From CAWGJC01 sp965276665 (GTDB taxonomy: Bacteria > Pseudomonadota > Alphaproteobacteria > Acetobacterales > Acetobacteraceae), in contig OZ255620.1 in assembly GCA_965276665.1 (NCBI GenBank), positions 1,364,001 to 1,428,000 on the forward strand: a DNA stretch of 64,000 bases, read 5' to 3'. This document shows, one piece after another, positions 1-8,684 of this stretch. Made by a program: the position numbers and the translations under genes. Every line of letters starts with the position of its first letter. Positions within the stretch are counted from its first letter, which is position 1. The notes beneath the pieces were generated by a model. That model was not told where the DNA came from and searched no databases. It was given only the letters and a program-made list of their open reading frames with translations.

Positions 1-123
1 TCAAAACCTGGCCTGGCGGCCGTCTGACGCACGCTTCCTGCGCTCCGGTGCTCACGGCCACTAAGGCCGCTCCGCTCCGGTGCTCGGAAGCGCACGCCAG
101 ACGACTCACCAAACCAGGTTTGA
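1..123. repeat. Imperfect 38-bp inverted repeat around a loop with a 13-bp direct repeat
   Basis: The left arm (about 1-38, starting TCAAAACCTGG) and right arm (about 86-123, ending CCAGGTTTGA) are imperfect reverse complements and would form a long hairpin. The loop carries CGCTCCGGTGCTC twice (41-53 and 73-85) and a small GGCC-ACTAA-GGCC hairpin. It resembles an intergenic palindromic element rather than a gene. No ORF here looks real. It may extend left of the window. Confidence 0.6.
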
Positions 124-130
124 AAGGCAC

Positions 131-246
131 TCTAAGTCGGCGCCGGCCCTCGCCCCTCCCGGCCGCCCAACGAAAGTATACTACCGATGGGGCCGGGTAG
201 GGGGCGAGGGCCGGCGCCGACTCCACCGAAGGTGAAAATGCTCTAG
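131..246. repeat. Palindromic CTAG-end repeat, copy 1
   Basis: Two perfect 21-bp arms (136-156 and 201-221) flank a centre containing GTATAC. The right outer segment (222-246) ends AAAATGCTCTAG; the left outer segment is lost. The same element is complete at 13866-13996 and partial at 2839, 23652, 48660 and 53277. The terminal CTAG contains the TAG stop codon of the actP gene, so the actP transcript would run straight from its stop codon into a very stable hairpin. Confidence 0.85.
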
Positions 247-1919
247 TGGACCGCCGCGCCTTCGGCGCCGAGCCCGGTCTGCGAGCGTATGAACTGCGCG
301 TCGAACCGTCTCGCCTCCTCGGCGGCGGCGGCGGAGTGATCGGTCACAGAGCCGAGCCAGCAGCCGAGAAAGCCGATCGGCAGGGAGAACAGCGCCGGCC
401 CGTCGAGCGGAAAGATCGCGACGGCATTGTGCAGGATGTCGACCCAGATGGTCTTGCTCAGGATCGTCAGGCCGACCGAGCTGATCAGCCCGGCCCAGCC
501 GCCGAGCACCGCGCCCCGGGTGGTGAAGCGTCGCCAGTACATCGACAGCAGCAGGACCGGGAAATTGGCGCTGGCGGCGACCGCGAAGGCGAGCCCGACC
601 AGGAACGCCACGTTCTGCCCCTGGAATACGATCCCGAGCAGAACCGCGACCAGGCCGATCGCGAGCGTGCTGATCTTCGACACCCGCACCTCGGCCCCTT
701 CGCCGACGACGCCGCGGCGGATCACGCTCGCATAGATGTCGTGGCTGATCGCGGTGGCGCCCGCCAGCGTCAGGCCGGCCACCACGGCGAGGATCGTCGC
801 GAAGGCGACGGCGGAGATGAAGCCGAACATCAGATCGCCGCCGACCGCATGGGCGAGATGCACGGCCGCCATGTTGGCGGTGCCGCGCAGCGCGCCCGAC
901 GGGTCGAGATAGGCGGGGTCGTGCGAGATGATCGCGACGGCACCGAAGCCGATCAGCGATGTCAGGATGTAGAAATACCCGACCAGCCCGGTCGCCCAGA
1001 TGATCGAGGAGCGCGCGGCCCGCGCATCGGGCACGGTGAAGAAGCGCATCAGGATATGCGGCAGCCCCCCCGTGCCGAACATCAGCGCGATGCTCAGCGA
1101 GATCGTCGAGAGCGGGTGCGCGACCTGCGCCGCCGGCGCCATGATCGCGGCATGCCTGGGATGCGCATCGACCGCGGCGGCGAACATCCTGTCGAGGCTG
1201 AACCCGAACCGCTCGAGCACCAGGAACACGACGGTGGTCGCGCCGATCAGCATCAGCGCGGCCTTGATGATCTGCACCCAGGTCGTCGCCAGCATGCCGC
1301 CGAAGCTCACATAGAGGATCATCAGCACGCCGACGACGATCACCGCGTAGAGATAAGGCAGGCCGAACAGCGTCTGGATCAGCGCGCCGGCGCCGACCAT
1401 CTGCGCGATCAGATAGAACAGCACCACCACCAGCGAATTCACCGCCGCCATGCTGCGCACCGGTCCCGCCCGCAACCGGTAGGAGACCACGTCCGCGAAG
1501 GTGAAGCGGCCGAGATTGCGCAGCCGGTCGGCCAGCAATCCCACCACGACCGGCCAGCCCACCAGGAAGCCGATCGCGTAGATCAGCCCGTCATAGCCGG
1601 TGGTGTAGACGAGGGCGGAGATGCCGAGGAACGAGGCGGCGGAGATGTAATCGCCAGCAATTGCCATGCCGTTCTGGAAACCGGTGATCCCGCCGCCCGC
1701 GGCATAGAAATCCTTGGTGGTGCGGGTGCGGCGCGCCGCCCAGTACGTCACCATCAGGGTGAGCACCACGAAGGCGAGGAACATCGCGATGGCGCTGTAA
1801 TTGGTGGGTTGCTGCTGCACCGGGCCGGCATCGGCCGCCGCCGCCAGGGCGATGCCAGGCCTCGCCGTCAGGCCGATCAGGAAGGCCGGAACAACGCCGG
1901 CGATGACGCGTCGCGTCAT
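243..1919 (-). CDS. actP: Cation/acetate symporter ActP (sodium:solute symporter family)
   Basis: The 558-residue protein has an N-terminal hydrophobic signal-like segment (about residues 1-27) followed by about 13 membrane segments, as in ActP of the SSS family, which imports acetate and other short acids with a cation. The block GGITGFQNGMAIAGDYISAA near residue 80 is characteristic of acetate/glycolate permeases. The start overlaps the stop of the upstream DUF485 gene by 4 bp (ATGA), the usual yjcH-actP order. The stop codon TAG lies within the terminal CTAG of a palindromic repeat. ActP is a confident family call; the exact substrate and coupling ion are inferred. Confidence 0.93.
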   Translation of the reverse strand: MTRRVIAGVVPAFLIGLTARPGIALAAAADAGPVQQQPTNYSAIAMFLAFVVLTLMVTYWAARRTRTTKDFYAAGGGITGFQNGMAIAGDYISAASFLGISALVYTTGYDGLIYAIGFLVGWPVVVGLLADRLRNLGRFTFADVVSYRLRAGPVRSMAAVNSLVVVLFYLIAQMVGAGALIQTLFGLPYLYAVIVVGVLMILYVSFGGMLATTWVQIIKAALMLIGATTVVFLVLERFGFSLDRMFAAAVDAHPRHAAIMAPAAQVAHPLSTISLSIALMFGTGGLPHILMRFFTVPDARAARSSIIWATGLVGYFYILTSLIGFGAVAIISHDPAYLDPSGALRGTANMAAVHLAHAVGGDLMFGFISAVAFATILAVVAGLTLAGATAISHDIYASVIRRGVVGEGAEVRVSKISTLAIGLVAVLLGIVFQGQNVAFLVGLAFAVAASANFPVLLLSMYWRRFTTRGAVLGGWAGLISSVGLTILSKTIWVDILHNAVAIFPLDGPALFSLPIGFLGCWLGSVTDHSAAAAEEARRFDAQFIRSQTGLGAEGAAVH

Positions 1920-2260
1920 CGCCGCGCCTCCGCGAGGATCCGCTCGCGCAGCCGTTCGAACGTGCCGTTGGCCTGCCAGACGAACAGGCCGACGATCACA
2001 ACGTTGAACACGATCACGATGAAAGCGAGCGGGAAGCCCATGGTGATCACCCCGCTCACCCGGGTGCTCATGATCCCCGGCGCAAAGGCGAGCAGGAAGA
2101 TGTAGCCGAAATAGACGATCATCGCGAGCAGCACGACCACCAGGCTCGCGCGGTTCCGGCGGCGCACCAGCGTGGCGAAGAGCGGGCTGGCCGCAATACG
2201 GGCCGCGACGGGATCCGCAGAGGCGATCCCCGCCGATCGGGCGTCATCAATGTCGGTCAC
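1916..2260 (-). CDS. yjcH: DUF485 membrane protein, YjcH-like partner of ActP
   Basis: The 114-residue protein has two hydrophobic helices (about residues 35-60 and 72-95), matching the small DUF485 inner-membrane proteins always found just upstream of actP. The start is GTG, preceded by a GGAGA ribosome site 5 nt away. It is translationally coupled to actP through an ATGA overlap. The role of DUF485 is not settled; it is thought to assist acetate uptake. The region upstream (2261-2400) is the likely promoter and carries no other gene. Confidence 0.88.
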   Translation of the reverse strand: MTDIDDARSAGIASADPVAARIAASPLFATLVRRRNRASLVVVLLAMIVYFGYIFLLAFAPGIMSTRVSGVITMGFPLAFIVIVFNVVIVGLFVWQANGTFERLRERILAEARR

Positions 2261-2399
2261 GTCTTCTCCCAGGCCGCATGGTCGGCCGCAATACCGGCAA
2301 TATCATCGGCCGGTCATTTATGGTTGCGACTTTCATACGATTCCGGCTGCAGGTGCAAGCAATGTCGAATCCGCATCCATCGCACTCCATCGTCGCCGC

Positions 2400-3025
2400 C
2401 TTCCAGGACTGGGTGACGCGAAGCGCTTCCCTGCGCATCGTGGAGGTGATTTTTCGCTCGCGCGCCGGCTCCGACGCAAGGTGACGGCGGTGCACAAGGC
2501 GAATCTGCTGCGCATCTCCGACGGGCCTGTTTCTCGAATGCGTGCGTCAGGTCGCATCGCGATACCCGGATGTCGAGTACGACGAGAAGCTGGTCGATGC
2601 GATGGCGGCCCTGCTGGTGCGCGATGCGAGCGTGTTCGACGCGATCTGCACGACCAACATGTTCGGCGACATCCTCTCCGATCAGGCGGCGGAGATCTCC
2701 GGCAGTCTCGGCCTTGCCGCCTCCCTGAATGCCGGGGCCGAGAACGACGTCGCGCAGGCGCAGCACGGCTCCGCGCCGGATATTGCCGGGCGCGGCATCG
2801 CCAATCCGAGCTCGCTGATCGGCTCGGCGGCGATGCTGCTAGAGCATTTTCACCTTCGGTGGAGTCGGCGAGCGGCGCGACGATGCGCGGTTGCTGCGCG
2901 CCGCGGACGCGACCGAGGCGGCACTCGACGCGACGATCGCGGTGAAGGATCGGCGCACCGGCGATATGGGCGCCCCGCTCGGCATCGAGGCATTCACCGA
3001 TCACGTCGTGCGGACGATCGCATGA
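2400..3025 (+). pseudogene. Decayed isopropylmalate/isocitrate/tartrate dehydrogenase-like gene
   Basis: Only the C-terminal ~200 residues of an LeuB/TtuC-type NAD-dependent decarboxylating dehydrogenase remain, spread over three frames. Recognisable pieces are VTAVHKANLLRISDG (about 2481-2526), then after an extra C near 2527 LFLECVRQVASRYPDVEYDE and TTNMFGDILSDQAAE (substrate/metal aspartates of the family), then QHGSAPDIAG and NPSSLIGSAAMLLE. At 2839-2870 a piece of the palindromic repeat replaces about three codons and shifts the frame; the C-terminus (ERRDDARLLRAADATE to the TGA at 3023-3025) continues in frame 2. An earlier shift lies near 2455. The N-terminal half is absent, so the gene cannot make a working enzyme. 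Confidence 0.85.
2839..2870. repeat. CTAG-end repeat, copy 6 (end fragment inside pseudogene)
   Basis: The 32 bp begin CTAGAGCATTTTCACCTTCG and match the outer segment of the element at 131-246 in reverse orientation. Only this end is present; both hairpin arms are missing. It interrupts the dehydrogenase pseudogene between the SAAMLLE and ERRDD segments. Confidence 0.8.
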
Positions 3026-3063
3026 TGGGTGCAGTTGGAAGAAAAGCGGGGTTCTGCGCGGCT

Positions 3064-4095
3064 CTACGGGTTCTGAGCGAGCAGCGCGGCGCGGATCTGC
3101 TCGAACCGGCATTGCCGGGGCGCCTTGTCCGGCCGCCAGCGCATGATCCTGGTGCCGTGCCGGAACCGCTCGCCGGTGACGTGATCGAATCGCACCTCGA
3201 CAACCAGCTCGGGCCGCAGCGGCTCCCATTCTCCGGTGCGTTCCGTGCTCCATCGGCTCGGACCGCCCGGCGCCTTGCCGGTGAAGCCGGGCGCCTCGCG
3301 CAGCGCCTCGAGGCGTCGCGTGAGCTCCGGCCGCTCGGCCTCGCTGATCGTCGAGGTGAAGCCGACATGGTCGAGCTTCCCGCCCTCGCCGTAGAGGCCG
3401 AGAAGCAGGGAGCCGACGAGATGGCTGTTGCTCTCGTAACGGAAGCCGCCGACCACGCAATCGGCGGTGCGCAGGCGCTTCACCTTCACCATCGCGCGCT
3501 CGCCCGGCGCATACTCTGCCTCACGCGGCTTGGCGACCACCCCGTCCGTGCGCCCATTCCCCGCCTCGCTGAGCCAGTGCGCCGCCTCGCGCCGGTCCTG
3601 CGTCGCCGGCGAGAGCGTGAGCGCATCCGGCAGCCCGGGCGCATGGGCGAATTGCTCGAGGCGCTGCCGGCGCTCGCGGAACGGGCGGTCGAGGAGCGGC
3701 GTGCCATCGGCCGCCAGCATGTCGAACAGGATGAGCTTCGCCGGTGTTTCGCGCGACAGGCGCCGGATGCGGCTCTCCGCCGGATGCAGCCGCATCTGCA
3801 AGGCGGCGAACGCGGCGACGCCGCCGATCTCGATGACGAGCTCGCCATCCACCACGAAATCATCGGCGGACAACGCCGCGAGCATCGCGACGATTTCCGG
3901 GAAATACCGGCCAAGCGGCTTGCCGGATTTCGCGCGCAGCTCGACCGCATCGCCGGCCCGGAAGGCGAGGCAGCGAAACCCGTCCCATTTCGGCTCGAAC
4001 TGGAAATCGCCCTCCGGGAGCTCCTCGGCCGAGCGCGCCTCCATCGGTTCGGTGGAAAGCGGCAGCGCGAAGCGGTCTTCCACGACGACCGTCAC
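3064..4095 (-). CDS. ligC: ATP-dependent DNA ligase, LigC type
   Basis: The 343-residue protein has motif I EPKWDGFR with the AMP-accepting lysine at residue 36, the VVDGELV motif near residue 100 and a C-terminal OB-fold region ending in RIMRWRPDKAP-like motif V/VI residues. The size and lack of additional domains match LigC, which seals nicks in base-excision or backup end-joining repair. The GTG start overlaps the TGA of ligD (GTGA), so both are one transcript. No ku gene is visible in the window. Confidence 0.88.
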   Translation of the reverse strand: MTVVVEDRFALPLSTEPMEARSAEELPEGDFQFEPKWDGFRCLAFRAGDAVELRAKSGKPLGRYFPEIVAMLAALSADDFVVDGELVIEIGGVAAFAALQMRLHPAESRIRRLSRETPAKLILFDMLAADGTPLLDRPFRERRQRLEQFAHAPGLPDALTLSPATQDRREAAHWLSEAGNGRTDGVVAKPREAEYAPGERAMVKVKRLRTADCVVGGFRYESNSHLVGSLLLGLYGEGGKLDHVGFTSTISEAERPELTRRLEALREAPGFTGKAPGGPSRWSTERTGEWEPLRPELVVEVRFDHVTGERFRHGTRIMRWRPDKAPRQCRFEQIRAALLAQNP

Positions 4096-6800
4096 TCCGC
4101 CGCCTTAGTCTTGCCGGGCCGTTTGCCAAAGCGTTTGATCGCATCCTCGAGCGGCTGCGCCGCCGCGTCGTACTCCTCCCAGGCTTTCGTCTTGCGGAGC
4201 AGCGCCGGCACGGTTCGCAGTGTAAAGCGTGCTGGGTCGAGGCCGGGCTTCACCTGCGACCAGTCGAGCGGCATCGACACGGGCGCGCCGGGACGCGCGC
4301 GCGGCGAGAGCGGCGCCACCGCCGTGGCCATGCGGTCGTTGCGCAGATAATCGAGGAAGATGCGGCCGCCGCGCAGCTTCTTCGCCATGTTGACGACATA
4401 GCGGTCGGGTGCGTCGGCCGCCATGACGAGGCAGAGCTCATGCGCGAAGGATTTCGCGTCGGGCCAAGCGAGCTTGCTGCCTTTCACCGCGGCGAGCGGC
4501 GTCACGACGTGCAGCCCCTTTCCGCCCGTCGCCTTGCAGAAACTCTCGAGACCGAGCGCCGAAAGCCGGTCGCGGATCTCCTTCGCCGCCGCGATCACCG
4601 TCGGAAAATCCACATCCGGGCCAGGATCGAGATCGAAGATCAGCCGGCCGGGAATGTCGTAGCGCTGCGGGGCGCAGTTCCACGGGTGCAGCTCGACCGC
4701 GGCGATCTGCGCCACCGCGGCCAGGCCCTCGACGCGGTCGATCTCGAGATAGGGTTTGCGGTCCCCGGAAACCGTGACCAGCTCGACGAGGCTCGAGGTG
4801 CCGCGCATCGCGTGGCGCTGGAAGAACAGCTCGCTGCCGATCCCGTCCGGCGCGCGGATGATCGAGCAGGGCCGTCCGGCGATATGGCGCAGCAGCCACG
4901 GGCCGACCGCTTCCAGATAGCGCGCGAGGTCGAGCTTGGTGACCGGCTCGCCATCCCCGCCATCGGGCCAGAGCGGTTTTTCGGGTTTCGAGATCAGCAC
5001 GCCCATGACGACGGGCTTGTCGTTCGACGATGGCGTCCGGTGCGCGGGCGCCGGGTCCGGCTTGCGCGCGGGCACGGGTTCCGGCACCGCGACATCCTGC
5101 GGCGCGGCCGGAATCTCGGCCTCGACCTCAGCCGCCGGCTTGTCCTCGCGCAGGCCCTTGAACGCGGCCTGGCGCACCATGCCGTCCCCGGTCCAGCCGG
5201 CGAATTCGATCTCGGCGACCAGCTCGGGCTTCAGCCAGGTGACGCCGGTCTCCTTCTTCGGCGCGCCGACTCCGGTGAAGGGCGAGCGCGTGGCCGCCAT
5301 CGCATTTAACCGCGGCATCAGCTGCGCCACCTTCTCCGCGCCATAGCCGGTGCCGACGCGGCCGACATAGACGAAATGTGCGCTGCGATGCACGCCGACC
5401 AGCAACGAGCGGAATTTTCCGCCCGTCATGGTCCAGCCGCCGATCACCACCTCGTGCCCGGCGCGGCATTTCGCCTTGGCCCAGGTTTCGGTGCGGCCGG
5501 ATCGATACGGCGCGTCGAACTGCTTCGAGACGATGCCCTCGAGCGAGAGCTGGCAGGCGGAGCGCAGCACGGCCTCTCCACCGGTTTCGAAATGCTCGAC
5601 ATAGCGAATGCGGGCGCTCTCCTTCGAGGCATCGAAAATCTCGCTCAACCTCGCTTTGCGCGCGGCAAGTGTCTGCTCGCGGAGATCGGCATCGCCGTCG
5701 AACAGCAGGTCGAAGGCGTAGAACAGCAGGCTGTCGGTCTTCTGCTCGGACAGCGCCGCCTGCAGCGCCGCGAAATCGGGGGCGCCGTGATGGTCGAGCG
5801 CGATGATCTCGCCATCGATGATCGCGTCGGGCAGCGATTCGGCCGAAGTGGCGATGGCGGGAAATTTCGCCGTCCAGTCGAGCCCTTTGCGCGTCAGGAG
5901 CGTGGCCTTTCCGCCCTGGATGCGGAGCTGGATGCGATAGCCGTCGAATTTTATTTCGTGCACCCAGCCATCGGCCGCCGGCGGTCGCTCGACGGAGCGG
6001 CAGAGTTGCGGCGGCACGAAATCCGGCATTGCGGCGGACGGCTTGCGCGCAGGTTTGACAGGTGACTTGGCGCGTGATTTTGGGGGGGCGGGCTTCGGCC
6101 CGCTCTGCTTCGCGGCCGGCGTGTCGTCGGCGTTGCGGTCGCTGATCCAGACCGCATCCGGCTCCGCGCGCACCTGCCCGGCGAGCATGAAGGGTCTCGG
6201 TCCAGGCCCCTCCCCGGCGGCGATCGCCGCCATCGTGCGGCCGCTCGCGACCGAGCGGTCCTCCGCGACGATCGCCTCGCCATCCCCGTCGCGTGCCGCC
6301 GCGTCGCGATGCTTGATCAGCAGCCAGTTCACGCGCTTGCCGCCGGTGCGGTCGTGCTTCATCCGCACCAACACCCAGCTGCCATGCAGGCGCTCGCCCT
6401 CCAGCACGAGTTTGAAATCGCCGCTGGCCAGCGCCGTTTCCGGGTCCGCGCCGCCCTCCGGTTCCCAGGTGCCGCGATCCCAGAGCTGCACCGTGCCGCC
6501 GCCGTACTGGCCTTTCGGGATGGTGCCCTCGAAATCGCCGTAATCCAGCGGGTGGTCCTCGACCTCGACCGCGAGGCGCTTATCCGCCGGGTCGAGCGAC
6601 GGGCCGCGGGTCACCGCCCAGGATTTGAACACCCCGTCGAGCTCGAGGCGAAGATCGTAATGCAGCCGGGTCGCCGCATGCTTCTGGATGACGAAGCGGC
6701 GGCGCTCTCCGGGCGGCGAGACGGCATCGCCACGCGGCTCCGCCGTCTTGGTGAAGTCGCGCTTCGACTGGTATTGGGTGAGCTTCGCCTTGGCCGCCAT
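4092..6800 (-). CDS. ligD: Multidomain DNA ligase D (phosphoesterase-ligase-polymerase)
   Basis: About 902 residues in the Pseudomonas-type order. The 3'-phosphoesterase domain (about 30-165) has HAATRLHYDLRLE with metal-binding H41, H47 and D49. The central ATP-dependent ligase (about 260-560) has EIKFDGYR with the nucleophilic lysine and a DGEI motif. The C-terminal archaeo-eukaryotic primase-like polymerase (about 610-880) has the catalytic IFDLDPG aspartates. LigD fills, trims and joins double-strand breaks with Ku. I chose the ATG at 6800 because GAGGA sits 8 nt upstream and the protein then begins MAAKAKLTQYQSKRDF; a longer reading to 6851 adds an unlikely leader. Confidence 0.94.
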   Translation of the reverse strand: MAAKAKLTQYQSKRDFTKTAEPRGDAVSPPGERRRFVIQKHAATRLHYDLRLELDGVFKSWAVTRGPSLDPADKRLAVEVEDHPLDYGDFEGTIPKGQYGGGTVQLWDRGTWEPEGGADPETALASGDFKLVLEGERLHGSWVLVRMKHDRTGGKRVNWLLIKHRDAAARDGDGEAIVAEDRSVASGRTMAAIAAGEGPGPRPFMLAGQVRAEPDAVWISDRNADDTPAAKQSGPKPAPPKSRAKSPVKPARKPSAAMPDFVPPQLCRSVERPPAADGWVHEIKFDGYRIQLRIQGGKATLLTRKGLDWTAKFPAIATSAESLPDAIIDGEIIALDHHGAPDFAALQAALSEQKTDSLLFYAFDLLFDGDADLREQTLAARKARLSEIFDASKESARIRYVEHFETGGEAVLRSACQLSLEGIVSKQFDAPYRSGRTETWAKAKCRAGHEVVIGGWTMTGGKFRSLLVGVHRSAHFVYVGRVGTGYGAEKVAQLMPRLNAMAATRSPFTGVGAPKKETGVTWLKPELVAEIEFAGWTGDGMVRQAAFKGLREDKPAAEVEAEIPAAPQDVAVPEPVPARKPDPAPAHRTPSSNDKPVVMGVLISKPEKPLWPDGGDGEPVTKLDLARYLEAVGPWLLRHIAGRPCSIIRAPDGIGSELFFQRHAMRGTSSLVELVTVSGDRKPYLEIDRVEGLAAVAQIAAVELHPWNCAPQRYDIPGRLIFDLDPGPDVDFPTVIAAAKEIRDRLSALGLESFCKATGGKGLHVVTPLAAVKGSKLAWPDAKSFAHELCLVMAADAPDRYVVNMAKKLRGGRIFLDYLRNDRMATAVAPLSPRARPGAPVSMPLDWSQVKPGLDPARFTLRTVPALLRKTKAWEEYDAAAQPLEDAIKRFGKRPGKTKAAE

Positions 6801-6873
6801 GCCGGTGGTCCTCATCCGCCCCGGACAATGCGAACCCGGAACGCCCGGCATAAGTTCCGCCGGACTTTCCCGC

Positions 6874-7221
6874 TCAGGCGTGGGCGAGTGCTTTTTCCAA
6901 CGCGCGCTTCCCCATGCGCGAGCGGCCGGGGATGCCGGCCTGCTTCGCCCGTTCGTAGAGCTCGGCGCGTGTCGGGCCGGCGCTCGCGCGGCTTCCGCCC
7001 TCCTGCTGCTGTTCGGTGTGCTTGAGCCGCCGCCGGTTCTCGGCCGGGGATTGCCGGTTGGACGAACCCGACTCGCTCAACGCGATGGCGATCGCCTGGC
7101 GCGGGTTCCGCACCTTGCGGTCCGGTCCGGCCGCCGGCGTGCCGCTCTCGAGCTCGCCTTTCTTGAACGCATGCATCACCCGGCCGACGATCTTCTTCTG
7201 CTTCGAACTCTGCTTCGCCAT
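6874..7221 (-). CDS. Small basic protein, DUF6496-like with Rho-N/SAP-like tail
   Basis: The 115-residue basic protein starts MAKQSSKQKKIVGRVMHAFK, then a KVRNPRQAIAIALSE block typical of DUF6496-type small proteins. The C-terminus (about 80-113, TRAELYERAKQAGIPGRSRM) resembles the helical Rho-N/SAP-like modules that bind nucleic acid. It lies upstream of ligD on the same strand with a 73-bp gap (to the ligD start at 6800), so it may be co-expressed with the end-joining genes. Function is not known; a DNA-binding accessory role is inference. Confidence 0.75.
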   Translation of the reverse strand: MAKQSSKQKKIVGRVMHAFKKGELESGTPAAGPDRKVRNPRQAIAIALSESGSSNRQSPAENRRRLKHTEQQQEGGSRASAGPTRAELYERAKQAGIPGRSRMGKRALEKALAHA

Positions 7222-7294
7222 CTCCGACCTCCATGCCCAAGATTGTTGACCAAGAAATGCTGCGGCGATTCATTCCGGGCGCGCGGGCCGTCCA

Positions 7295-8497
7295 TCAGCT
7301 CCTCACCGGATAAGGCATTTCCATCGAAGAGGTTTCCGCGAGGCACCAGCCGAGCGCAAAGGCGGCGGCCGGGGCGAGCGCCAGGGCCAGGAATGCCGCG
7401 GACCAGCCCAGCCAGTCCACCAGCACCCCGCCGAGCAGGCCGGACAGCGCGCCGCCGATGCCCTGCAACCCGTTCAGCACGCCATAGGCGGTCTGCGTGC
7501 GCCCGCTGCCCCAGGTGAGATCGGCCACCAGCACCGGCACCGCCACGCCGAGCAGGCCGGAGGCGACACCGTCCAGCACCTCGGCGGGAACCAGCCAGAG
7601 CGGCGAGGTCACGCCGGCCGAGATCGCCGCGCGCAAGACCAGCGCCGCGCAGGCCACGAGCAGGAGCTGGCGGCGGCCGCGCTTGTCGGCGAGCGAGCCG
7701 GCCCAGAGCGCCACCGGGATCATCGTCCCTTGCGCGATCACGACGTAGATCGCGGTCCAGCGCGTCGCATCCGCCCCGGTGGCAGCCAGACGCTGGCCGA
7801 GCAGCCCGAGCATCGCGCCATTGCCGAGATTGAACAGCGCGAGCGCGGCGGCGAGCAGCAGCAGGCGGCGATTGGCGAGCACGGAAAGCATCGGATGCCG
7901 GCGGTCGGTGTCCTCGGATTCGTCCCAGCCATGGGCGCGCCGCCCGTTCCAGGCGCCGGCTGGCATGGCGATCACCGCGACGATCGCGCCGAGCGCCATG
8001 CCGCCCAGCACCCAGAAGGCGGCGGACGGGCCGAGGACGCGGGTGCCGAGCCCGATCAGCACCGCGCCGGCGAGGATGCCGGCATGGGTGAATGCCTGGT
8101 TGCGGCCCTGCTGCGCGGGAAACATCGTCTTGCCGACGATGCCGAGCGTCAGCGAGGTGACGGCCGGCAACGCCAGCGTGCCGCCCGCCGCGGCCAGGAA
8201 TTGCGCGCCCATCACCATGGGCAGGCTGCGCGCCGGCAGGGAGAGCAGCGTGCCGGCCAGGATGGCGCCGCATGCCAGGGCCAGCAGCAGGCGCGGCCGG
8301 CCCGCGCGGTCGGCGACGAAACCGGCCGGGCCGTTCAGCGCCAACGTGGCGAGCCCGACGATTGTGCTCGAAAGCCCAACCCGGCCAGGGCCCCAATGGG
8401 CCACCTCGGCGAGCCAGGTCATCAGGAAGGGTCCGAGCCCGCCCTGGATGTCGCCGATGAAGAAATTGATGATGGCGAGATGGATGAGCGGCGACAT
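7295..8497 (-). CDS. MFS transporter (putative drug/metabolite exporter)
   Basis: The 400-residue protein has about 12 hydrophobic segments and the MFS loop 2-3 signature GFVADRAGRPRLLL near residue 60, with a related GSLADKRGRRQLLL loop in the second half. The start MSPLIHLAIINFFIGDIQGG is typical of MFS proteins related to YfkF/arabinose-efflux permeases. Substrate cannot be read from sequence. It is divergent from the emrA-emrB-oprM operon; the 187-bp spacer (8498-8684) should hold both promoters. Confidence 0.85.
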   Translation of the reverse strand: MSPLIHLAIINFFIGDIQGGLGPFLMTWLAEVAHWGPGRVGLSSTIVGLATLALNGPAGFVADRAGRPRLLLALACGAILAGTLLSLPARSLPMVMGAQFLAAAGGTLALPAVTSLTLGIVGKTMFPAQQGRNQAFTHAGILAGAVLIGLGTRVLGPSAAFWVLGGMALGAIVAVIAMPAGAWNGRRAHGWDESEDTDRRHPMLSVLANRRLLLLAAALALFNLGNGAMLGLLGQRLAATGADATRWTAIYVVIAQGTMIPVALWAGSLADKRGRRQLLLVACAALVLRAAISAGVTSPLWLVPAEVLDGVASGLLGVAVPVLVADLTWGSGRTQTAYGVLNGLQGIGGALSGLLGGVLVDWLGWSAAFLALALAPAAAFALGWCLAETSSMEMPYPVRS

Positions 8498-8684
8498 GCA
8501 GCGGCGAATCCTGACCTTCCGGCGTTTCCCCGCCTCCCTCTGCGCGCAACGAAGCGCTTGGGCAACCGTGCGGAGAGAACCACGTTCTTCGGCATAGCTC
8601 GATGATCATGGTGGAGTTCCGGATGAAGTACGTCCGCGGCGGATCGTGCGGCGCGGTGGCGCGTGCGCGAGGGAAGGCAGGCGG

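Noticed and set aside
246..2105. Long plus-strand ORF (619 codons) opposite actP
   Set aside because: Composition is Arg/Gln/His/Asp-rich antisense reading of a membrane protein; no domain and no ribosome site. Typical high-GC shadow.
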